From contig JACVTC010000024.1 in the NCBI GenBank assembly GCA_016946835.1, forward strand, positions 752,501 to 816,500: a stretch of 64,000 bases of DNA. Direction: 5' to 3'. The position numbers were made by a program, and so were the translations under genes. Below are positions 53,914 through 64,000 of this stretch, piece by piece. The notes under the pieces are model-generated. The model was not told the origin of the DNA, did no database searches, and was given only the letters and a program-made list of their open reading frames with translations. The stretch is from Neocallimastix lanati (nom. inval.) (Eukaryota; Neocallimastigomycota; Neocallimastigomycetes; Neocallimastigales; Neocallimastigaceae). Positions within the stretch are counted from its first letter, which is position 1, and every line of letters begins with the position of its first letter.

Positions 53914-53944
<31 letters not shown>

Positions 53945-54026
53945 TAATTTAGTTATCTCTTTATATTTTATTTTTTTTTTTATTTTTTTTTTTTTTTTTG
54001 CATTAAGTTATTAAATAAAATAAATA

Positions 54027-54057
<31 letters not shown>

Positions 54058-54637
54058 AAAAATATATATAACAAAAAAAAAAAAAAAAAAAAAAATAAAA
54101 ATAAAAATAAAAATAAATAGATAAATATAAATATACCTTGATCACTTTTTTTATCTGATTTATTATCTTCACTGAAATAACTTAATGATGATATACTTTT
54201 TTTTAAAGAATTTGGACTATTAGTATCACTTTCATCATCTTCACCTTTATCATTTCCATATTTACTTTCAAGTTTCTTTATATTAGATGTAACTGAATTA
54301 TCATCATCATGAAAGCCATGACTTGTACTAGAATCATAAATAGTTCCAAATGATTTTGATTTTTTTAAACTTTTCATTCTTCTAATACGACTTTCTGGTA
54401 AACTTGACATTTGTGATTTATTTACAGATGATGAGGTTGATAATATATGGAATTTATTATCATCATTATCATCATCATCATCTGAAGATAGTGATGTGTC
54501 TGAAAGAATTTTTTCATCATTTATAGTTGAACTAGTAGTTCTGGGTATTATTGGTGTTGAAGAAGTAAACGTATCTTCAAGTTCTTCTACTATATAATTG
54601 TTGCTCTATTTATATTCATAATATTGAATTTATATTA

Positions 54638-54684
<47 letters not shown>

Positions 54685-55364
54685 ATTTTAATTTAATAAT
54701 TTAAATTAAAATAATAATAGATATATATATTATATAAATTTTAAATATATATATATATGAAAAAAATAAAAAATAAAAAATAAAAATAAATAAATAAATA
54801 ATTACTATTTTATTTAATACTATAATTATTAAAAACTTACTTCTAAATCGAGCATGGTATCAGTTTCTATATTTGAATTATTAATTTCAAAATTATTTCT
54901 ATCATAAATATTTATATTCCTCTGGAAAGAATTATTTTGATCATTAGATTGTATTGATTGTGAAAGTAACTGTCGCGTTTGAAAGTTATTTTGTGGAAGA
55001 GATTCTGAAATTCTTTGACGTTTTATTCTATTATAATCACTTACACTCATTGATTTTTTCATTTCAATTGCTTTTTTAGCATTTATTACTGATGAATAAC
55101 TTCTTGAATACAATTTTGGCTTATATTCTCCTATAATAACAACATCATCATCATCTTTATTATCTTTCTTTCTGTCAATATTAACAGTACTGTCTTTGTT
55201 ATATTCAGATATTTTATTATTAAATTTATTATTATTAGATAATTTTGTACTATATGTAATTCTTTTTTCCGATGTAACTGGAATTTTATCATTCTTTTCA
55301 CTATCCGAAAATATTTCTATAATCTCATTATCTCCTTTTTTATTGTTATTTTTATTATCATTAC

Positions 55365-55412
<48 letters not shown>

Positions 55413-55462
55413 GATTATTATTATTGTTGTTATTATTGTTGTTGTTATTATTGTTGTTATCA

Positions 55463-55496
<34 letters not shown>

Positions 55497-56205
55497 CAGG
55501 TAAATCTGAAATTTCAATAATTTCAAGTGGTGAGTTAGGAATTGGAGATTGAACAGACGGAAGTGATGACAAAGAAGTTAAAGACGAAGTCGAATCTAAT
55601 GAGTCGGTACGAGCATGTTTCAGTTTAGATTCTTCTATATTGTTAGTTTTACTTTTATCTTTTACATCTGTTATTTCTTTATTATTAACTAAAGACTTTT
55701 CTTTATTTTTATTAATATCAATTCTATTATTTCTTTTACTATTTCTTTTAATATTGCTCTTTAAATCGTTGGTTTCTTTTGATTTTGAATTTTCCTTTTT
55801 CTTATCTTTAATATTTTTTTTATTTAATTGAATACTTGATGATTTTTTAGTTGATACACCTATTATTCTCTTTACTTTTACAGGTGAGGTAATATCTAAA
55901 GAAGAAACAGAATTACTTTTAATTATTGAAGAATTTGGTTGCTTTTTTACGACATGCAACTTATTTCCAGATGTTAAATTTAAACGTTGTCTTTGTCTTT
56001 GTAGTTGTCTAATTTCAAAATCATCATGGTCTGGATTAAAATCAAAAACATCTTTTTTTAATTTTGAATCAACATTCGAAATTTCTTTTTTACTTTGTAT
56101 ACTTGGCATATTACTAATAACATTATTTTTTATTCTTGAGCCTTTATAATATTTACTATTTTTTGAACCATATGTAATTTTTACTTTATTTGGTGTTGTG
56201 TTCAT
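51229..56205 (-). CDS. WAPL/WPL1-like: WAPL (Wings apart-like) cohesin-release factor
   Basis: Six exons: 54,841-56,205, 54,137-54,605, 53,598-53,878, 53,327-53,454, 52,968-53,076 and 51,229-52,812. All junctions are GT-AG and the frame holds across all, giving 1311 residues. Residues 1-650 are disordered and Ser/Lys-rich with a poly-Asn block at about 238-287. The WAPL domain begins near 706 (LFELKELGENKKFKDEIDYL, then LDGL), continues with CIDLCKKLSESDFILNLRAY (749-768), GLLINATEYNEKC (about 1089-1101) and NYILASYLAIFIGFL (1158-1172), and ends at a Gly/Pro-rich tail. Family knowledge: WAPL with Pds5 opens the Smc3-Scc1 gate to release cohesin from chromatin in the nucleus. Odd points are a cysteine-rich insert at about 1114-1134 (KWCPCRFNCLCPP) and three short acidic hydrophobic motifs like SUMO-interaction motifs. 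Confidence in the identity is high; exact splice sites are by eye. Confidence 0.88.
54640..54685. repeat. (ATT)n microsatellite in WAPL intron 1
   Basis: About 45 bases of ATT triplets within the first WAPL intron (54,606-54,840). It is of the same triplet type as the block in the exon. Confidence 0.85.
55340..55497. repeat. In-frame Asn-coding triplet repeat in WAPL exon 1
   Basis: ATT/GTT triplets (AAT/AAC on the coding strand) encode about 50 mostly Asn residues, with Lys, Asp, Arg and Ser interruptions. The mixed AAT and AAC codons suggest partial purifying decay of a pure AAT run. Confidence 0.9.
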
Positions 56206-59200
56206 CTCTGTATCTTTTTATCTTTATTTTCCTTTTTGGATATATTATATTACTTTAAAATTAATGAAAAGTTGTTTATAATTATTATTTAAGGATTTAA
56301 TATTTTCATTAACAATATTTTTTATGACTTATATTATTTTTCTTTATTTATTAAATATTTTATTTGTTTTATTTTTATTATTACTTTTTTTTTTTTCTAA
56401 TATATTTTTATGTACTTTTTTGGTGATGTATTAAAGATCTAGAAAAAAAAAAGGATATATTTAAATAAATATGTACAGTCTTTAGTTAATAAATTATATT
56501 ATGAATATTAATGTGCGTAATTCTTTTATAAATATATATACATAGATTTTCTTTTTTTATTTATTTATTTGTTTTTATTTAGTATTTTTTTTTTTTTAAA
56601 AAAAAAAAAATAATAAGTATCTTCTTTATATATATAAAAATATAAAAATTGAAAAAACTTGTTTTTATTTTTATAAGGAATTACTTAAAAAGAATAACAT
56701 TAATATATATAAAAATAAGAATGTGTATGTATATATATGATTTTATATTATAAATATTAATTTATGTATACATTCTTCAAAAATAAAATCTATTCTAATG
56801 TGTGGTTATAATTATATAAATAATGAAATGAAAACACTTTAAAACTATGAAAATAATGTCTTGTTTACTTTATATATATATTATTTAATGTTTAATATCA
56901 AGTATGAAAAAACTTTTTATGAAATTATTTTAATAATTTTTAATATATTGTAAGTACATTTCAAAATTATATAATTAAAAAAAAGAATTATAAAAACTTC
57001 TTTTTTTTTTTTTTTTATCTAATTCTATCTTAAATTTCAAGTTAACTTTTTTCTTATAATAAAAAAAATAAAATAATATAATATTCATTGTATAGATATT
57101 TTATATTGGTATAATTTATTAATTAATTTTTTATTTATTATTTAATTTAATAAATTCATTCATCATTAATTTAAAAAATTTATTATTCATAATATTTATA
57201 CTTTATATAGTTAATTATTTAATTCTACTCTAAAATAATACATAAAAGTATAAACAAAATAATTTATTTAAAGTTTAGAGTTTTAGATGTGTATAAATTT
57301 GAAAATTCTACATTATATATATATAAATATAAAAATATAAAAATATGTTTATTATAATATACTTTTATGTAATTTTTACTTGTTTATTCATTAAATCATT
57401 TAAAATAATATATTCATGAAATAAAAAAATGAAAAGTTAAAACTAATTTTTTTTTTCTTCTTAATATTATAATATTTATTAATTAAAAAACTAAATTTTC
57501 ATTATTGATATTAAAAAAAAATATTTCAATTATTAGTATAGAACTTTTAACAACCCTTTCAACAATTTGAATATTTGAATATTTATTTATTTATTTATTT
57601 ATTATTTATCTATTTATTTATTTATTATTTATCTATTTATTTATTATTTATCTATTTATTTATTATTTATTTATTTATCCATTTATTTATCCATTTATTT
57701 ATTTATTTATTATTTATTTGTTTTCTTATTTTCTTATTTATTCACTTATCTTCGTATTATTTCTAATTAACAATATATTTAAAAGTATATTAGATTATAT
57801 TTAGGTATATTAATTTTTATTCCATTTATTGGTTTTAAAGATTTCTTTTGTTATATTTTAAAATATTATTATTAGCTTATTAGCTGATAGAAAATTATTT
57901 AATAGTACTCAATATATTAATGTATTAAATACTCTAAATATATTATATTTAATGTTATTGATATATTATACATATATTATTAAATAATTTAATTTTTTAA
58001 AATATTCAGAAAAAAAATAAAAAATATTCACAATCTTTACAATTTTTTTTTTAAAAAATTATCAAAAATTAAAAATTAATAAATAAGATAATAATAATTA
58101 TAATAATATTTAAATAATTTTTATTATATATAATCTTCATAATAATAATTATTAAAATTATTATTATAATTTTTTTTTTTTTTATTTTGGGTAAATAAAA
58201 GTCTCGGTTGTAAAGATTTATTGAAGCAACAATATTTAATGCAACTTTTAATTATTATTTAATTAATTGAGTATTTAAAATTACTTTTAACTTTTTTATT
58301 TTATAAATAAAGTAATAAAATAAAAGTAATAAATCTCTAAAATCCAAATGAATAATAATTAATAAAAGAAGTAAAGATTTATAAATTAGAAAAATGAAAA
58401 TTGATTCATTTTTACTTTCACAATGTAATAATAATTAGAACAAATAAATATAATAATAAAACATATATATATTTATTATTAATATTGATATTAATAATAT
58501 CATTACTAACATTTATTTCCTTTTAATTATTTATATTTATTTTAATTCACTAAATTTAAAATTTTAAATTTTGTTTATAGAATTTCCAACCCTTTTTAAT
58601 AATAAAGTACAATAAATAAAATTAAAAAAATAAAAAAATAAAAAATAAAAAATAAAAAATTAAAAATAAAATAAATAAAATAAAAAAGGAAGAAAAAATA
58701 ATAATAAAAAGTAATTATTCAATTAATTATATTTAATATTAGGTAAATTGTTTTTTAATTAATATTATTAAATTTCAATAAAGATTTAATTTCAATAAAC
58801 AATTGTTCAAAAAAATATAAAATATTTTATTAATTATTCAATTATATAATTAGGATTTCAAATTCATCAACAGTAATAAATGAAATTTTTTGAAATTTAT
58901 TTTTATTTATATAATAATAAATTTCAAATATATATATATTAAAATAAATCTATTGAAAACTATCTTTTTTAAAGTACATCTTTCTATTTATTAAAGGTAA
59001 AGTAAAAAATAAAAAATAAAATAAAATAAAATGAATTAAATTAATACATACTAGTCATAAGTTATGAAATGAATTCAATAATTTATAAAAATTAAAAATA
59101 TATATATATAAATTAATAATAGTTATAAACTATAATCATAGTTACTATTAAATAATTATTTTTTAATTTTTAATAAAGAAATTCAATATCAAAAAATATA

Positions 59201-59395
59201 ACATATTTGTTATAATTATAAATGAATTTTATGTGATAAATTATTAATAAAAATTTTAATATATATATATATTTATATTTTTTTCTTTCTGTTGATATAA
59301 TTAATATAATATAATATTCTAAATTAATGATAAAATTTTCAATCATATTCCTATTGTAATAAATATACTGAAAATTTCTTTAAACTAAGAAGGAA

Positions 59396-59440
<45 letters not shown>

Positions 59441-59561
59441 GCAAACAAAACAAAACAAAAAAAAAAATAGATATAGAATTAAGAAAAATAATAACTTTTT
59501 AATATATAATAAAAGATAAAAAAAAGAAAAAAAGGAAAAATTAAATATTTAAATAATCACA
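56206..59561. other. A+T-rich intergenic region between divergent genes
   Basis: WAPL and the P4-ATPase gene are transcribed away from each other, so both promoters should lie here. No element stands out from the A+T background. It contains poly(A)/poly(T), TA tracts and (AAT)n at 59,397-59,439. Confidence 0.5.
57560..57745. repeat. TTTA/TTTATC interspersed array
   Basis: Tetramers TTTA with regularly spaced ATC interruptions (TTATTTATCTATTTATTTA repeated). The open frame across it is an artefact. Confidence 0.8.
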
Positions 59562-62276
59562 ATGTCAGATATAGAAGTTGAATTACCATTATTACCAAAA
59601 GGTCCAGAAGATAGTATACCAAGAGTGAGTGATTTAATTAATATTCTTTGTCATTACTAAAACAATGTATAAAAAAATATATATTAAATTTCTGCTTTAT
59701 TAAATATAATTTACAAATAAAGAGACGCATAAGAAGTGATGGAGCTTTTTATTTAGTAAAAGATAAATTAAGAGCTTTTTTTAATTTATTCTCAATTTCT
59801 AATCAAAATCAAAGAAAAGCTCGTGTTATTAATATACCAAGTATTTATATAATAATAATAATTTTATAATTACGTATTAATATCAATTAATCATATAATA
59901 TTAAAAATATATATATAAATATATTTTATATAATTTAAAAGATGAAAATAATGGAAATAAATATTCACCAAATATTGTTCGTAACCAAAAGTATTCACTA
60001 TTAACTTTCTTCCCAATTGTTTTATATGAGCAAGTAATAATAATAATATACGAAAAAATTAATAAATATTTAAAAATAATTTCTGGCATCGTTAATTTAT
60101 TTTATATTTTTTATAGTTTAAATTCTTTATGAATTTATATTTCTTATTAGTTGCTTTATCCCAAATATTTCCAGTATTAAGAATTGGTAATAATAATAAT
60201 ATGATAATATAATGAGATTTTATTTAATTGATAATGCTTTGTTCATAATAATAATACAAAAAATTGTATATATAGGTTATCTTATTACTTTTTATGGACC
60301 TCTCTCATTTGTATTAGCTGTTACAATCAGTAAAGAGGCTTATGATGATATACAACGTTATAAAAGAGATAAAGTAATTAAATTATGAATATAAATATTA
60401 ATTTAACAAAATATAAGAAATTAATAAAAATTAAATAAATATTATAATAAAAATTAATTATAATTTTTAAGGAAATTAATAATCAAATATATCAAAAATT
60501 AACCAAAGATGGATTAGTAGATATTCCAAGTTCAAAAATAAAAGTTGGGGACTTAATTAAAATTAATTGTAATCAAAGAGTAAGTTTTAATAATTATATC
60601 AATTATGCTCAATTATGCTTAATTGCATAAGTGAAAATGTATGTATTTATCGATGTATTCAAAATTGTAATATTTCAATTTATTCTATTTATTTTAAAAA
60701 GATTCCAACAGATATGATTCTTTTACGAACTTCAGAAGAATCTGGTTCTTGTTTTATTCGTACTGATCAATTAGATGGTGAGACAGATTGGAAATTAAGG
60801 TTCTTATTTTCTTTTTCTTTTTATTATTATTGTTAGTAGTTGTAGTAGTACTAGTATTAGTAGTAGTATAATTAAAATTATTATTGCATTATTATTATTA
60901 CAAATTATTCATGTTGATATTATGTTCAAATTGTATTTATTTATTTATTTATTTATATTTTTAAAGATTGGCTGTTCCAATAAGTCAGAAATTACCAACT
61001 GACGAGTCTTTAGCACATATGAATGCCCAAGTTTATGGTATAACTTTTAATTATTATTATATTATTATTATTACTTTAATAATATTAATTATAAATAAAA
61101 AAATAAAAATAAATAAATAAATAATGAATAAATAATTTAAAAATTCAATAATTTTTATTTTCAATTAATAATTATAATTTATCCTTTATGTAGCTGAAAA
61201 ACCTCAAAAAGATATTCATAAATTTGTTGGCACTTTTACTTATTTCCCTGAAAATCCAGAAGTAATAATTTTTAATATTAATATTAAATATATTTGAAAA
61301 TTTACTATATTTAAATATATAAATTATTTTTATATTAATATTATTCAAAATTTTGATATTATAAATATTATAATAATAATAATAAAAGGAAATTGAAACA
61401 ACTATACCATTAGAAGTGGAAAATACACTTTGGGCTAATTGTGTTGTTGCTCAAGGAACATCTATTGGTTTAGTTATTTATACTGGTAAAGATAATCGTT
61501 CTGTTATGAACATTAGTAAACCAAATACCAAGGTTGGATCTGTTGATTGGGAAATCAATCGTTTAACAAAAATTTTAATGATTATAACTTTATTATTATC
61601 ATTTATTTTGGTTGGATTAAATCAATTTCGTGGTATCTGGTATGTTTCTTTCTTCCGTTTTATGATTATTTTCTCCTCTATTATTCCAATTAGGTATGTT
61701 TTAAATTTCCATATATTTTTAAAATTAAATAAAATTATTTTTTTTTAAAAAAAAAAAAAAAAAAAATCATTTTTATTTATAAAAGTTTATTGATTTATTT
61801 ATTTATTAATTTATTGATTTATCGATTTACTAATTTATTAAATTAAAATAAATTTTTTTTTTTTTTCAAAATCTGATATATAAAGTCTTCGTATTAATTT
61901 AGATTTAGCAAAAACTTATTATAGTTATGAAATTGAGCATGATAAATCAATTCCAGAAACGACAGTTCGTACAAGTACTATTCCAGAAGAATTAGGACGT
62001 GTTGAATATCTTTTAAGTGATAAGACAGGAACTTTAACTAAAAATGGTAATTCATTAGATTTAGAAATATTAAAAATCTTTTTTTTTTTTTAAAAAAAAA
62101 AAAAAAAATTAATCAAAAAAATTTTTATTTTATATAATTAATATATTTTTGTATATATATTATTCATATAAAAGAAATGGTATTAAAACGTATTCATTTG
62201 GGTAGAGTGTCTTATTCATTTGATACATTTAATGAAATTAAAGAACAAATAATTCAATATTATACATTAAATAAAG

Positions 62277-62327
<51 letters not shown>

Positions 62328-63081
62328 TAATAAAAAATATATACATATATTATTAAATTAATGAAATTTAAATATTCTTGATATATAAAATAATTTTGTG
62401 AATTAATAATTTATTTATTTTATAAAATAATTAAATTATAATGATGATAAAAAAATAATAAAGATGATAAAATTGCTTATAAATATAAACAATTGAAAAA
62501 TATGACCAATAGAATTCATGATGTTGTTATATCTTTAGCCCTTTGTCATAATGTAATTTCAATTTTTTATTCAATTTATATAATTATCAAATAACAATTA
62601 GATTTGTTTATTTTTATTTATTTATTTTTATTTTATTTAATTTTATTTTTATAATTAATTAAATATTTAAAATGAATATTTGACAATGTTTAAAATAATA
62701 ATTTATTATATTTATTATTATTGCTATTTATTCAAGGTTTCTCCAATTATTTCTGAGGATGGAAAAATTACATATCAAGCTTCATCCCCAGATGAAATTG
62801 CTATATTGAAATGGTGTGAAAGTGTTGGTATTACCCTTGTCTTTCGTGATATAAATACTTTAAGACTTCAATTTCCAGATCCCCTTAATCAAGGCAATAA
62901 TACAATAGAATATGAAATTTTAGAAATTTTCCCATTTACAAGTGAAACGAAGCGTATGGGTGTTATCGTTAGAGATACCAAAACCCATAAAATTACATTC
63001 TATATGAAGGGTGCTGATGTTGTTATGTCAAAAATTGTTCAATATAATGATTGGTAAGTAAATAAATTCAAAATATTAATA

Positions 63082-63127
<46 letters not shown>

Positions 63128-63190
63128 TTTTAATTTTATGTAAATATAGATATAGATATAGATATAGATATATAAAGTAAAATTAATATT

Positions 63191-63240
<50 letters not shown>

Positions 63241-64000
63241 TTCATATTAAAATTAAAAAAAAAAATTATTTTATGTAATATTAGGCTTGATGAAGAATGT
63301 GGAAATATGGCGCGTGAAGGTTTACGTACTTTAGTTATTGGTAGAAAAAAATTGACTGATCAATTTTTCGAAAAATTCATGAAAGAGTTAGTGCATTTAA
63401 TATATTTATATCTATTAAATTAATGTTAACAAATAAATACTAAATATATATATAATTTTTTATTATTATAATTTTATAATTAATTATATTATGATTTAAA
63501 AATAAAAACAGATATAATAGTGCAAAAATTAATATAAATAATAGAAATGAAGCCATGCAAAGTGTTGTAACACAATATCTTGAAAATGATTTAGAACTTC
63601 TTGGTATTACTGGTGTAGAAGACAAATTGCAAGATGATGTTTCCTCTACGTTAGAACTTTTAAGAAATGCTGGTATTAATATTTGGATGTTAACAGGAGA
63701 TAAGGTTGAAACGGCATGTTGTATCGGTATTTCATCTAGATTAATTTCAAGAAATCAAACCTATACTGTCATGGCAAAATGTAAATATATATATATATAT
63801 ATATAATTTTATAATTATTAAATTATTATGTTGAAAATAAATTAAATTAAATATATAAATATATAATTATTCTCATATTTCTTACATATTTAAATTTATT
63901 AAATTTCAAAAAAAAAAAAAAATAGTGAATGACGACAATGAAATAAGAAATAAACTTGAAATATTACAATCTAGTAATGATTCATGTTTAGTTATTGATG
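59562..64000 (+). CDS. NEO1-like: Neo1/ATP9-type P4-ATPase (flippase), 5' part
   Basis: Seventeen exons, frame kept at every GT-AG junction: 59,562-59,624; 59,723-59,840; 59,942-60,033; 60,117-60,186; 60,276-60,373; 60,472-60,579; 60,702-60,799; 60,967-61,037; 61,194-61,261; 61,389-61,693; 61,886-62,046; 62,175-62,276; 62,464-62,552; 62,737-63,053; 63,285-63,386; 63,512-63,780; 63,926-64,000. They encode the first 735 residues; the rest is off the window. Helices 1-2 are near 80-125. DGETDW at 208-213 has the Asp-Trp typical of Neo1/ATP9 (other P4 classes have DGETNL). Helices 3-4 are followed by PISLR, the phosphorylated Asp409 in DKTGTLT, the nucleotide-binding KGAD at 572-575, and TGDK at 682-685. 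Family knowledge: these enzymes flip aminophospholipids in Golgi and endosomal membranes; Neo1 works without a Cdc50 subunit. The identity is secure; single junctions such as exon 1/2 and the GTTAGT donor of exon 15 are less so. Confidence 0.93.

Overview
The window is a nuclear eukaryotic segment that is extremely A+T-rich, with long poly(A)/poly(T) runs and triplet or heptamer arrays between genes and many short GT-AG introns. Three things point to an anaerobic gut fungus (Neocallimastigomycota: Neocallimastix, Piromyces, Anaeromyces and relatives). They are a bacterial-type squalene cyclase start, a secreted cysteine-repeat protein of the kind described as fungal cellulosome scaffoldin, and a bacterial-looking duplicated domain inside an otherwise ordinary fungal gene set. 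The lineage is an inference from gene content; no marker RNA gene was seen.

Layout. 1-835 (-): N-terminal part of a squalene-hopene/tetrahymanol-type cyclase. 836-20,000: gene-poor A+T desert with arrays. 20,000-28,000: a less A+T-rich patch with minisatellites, exon-like scraps and decayed LINE retrotransposon copies (endonuclease, start of reverse transcriptase, possible ORF1). 28,595-32,795 (-): scaffoldin-like secreted repeat protein whose signal-peptide exon was recovered by splicing. 36,971-38,621 (+): four-exon Asn/Lys-rich orphan whose promoter and first codons are tandemly duplicated. 41,627-42,694 (-): SNAP-25/Sec9-type SNARE. 44,061-44,450: compact island resembling an LTR or tRNA-derived SINE. 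45,494-46,516 (+): two tandem copies of a GLS-x-x-E-x-W-GRWSD domain. 46,517-51,228: desert holding a dead Ty3/gypsy reverse transcriptase scrap and a dead ankyrin scrap. 51,229-56,205 (-): six-exon WAPL cohesin-release factor. 59,562-64,000 (+): 17 exons of a Neo1/ATP9-type P4-ATPase, cut by the window end.

The genes do not form a pathway. Themes are membrane lipids and traffic (cyclase, flippase, SNARE), the extracellular enzyme complex (scaffoldin-like protein), chromosome cohesion (WAPL) and lineage-specific proteins. Every multi-exon model was built by hand: all junctions are GT-AG and keep frame across all exons, which is the main support. The most notable items are the duplicated bacterial-like domain protein, the Gln-to-Ser change at the SNARE zero layer, SUMO-interaction-like motifs around the poly-Asn tract of WAPL, and the tandem duplication covering a promoter and its first codons.
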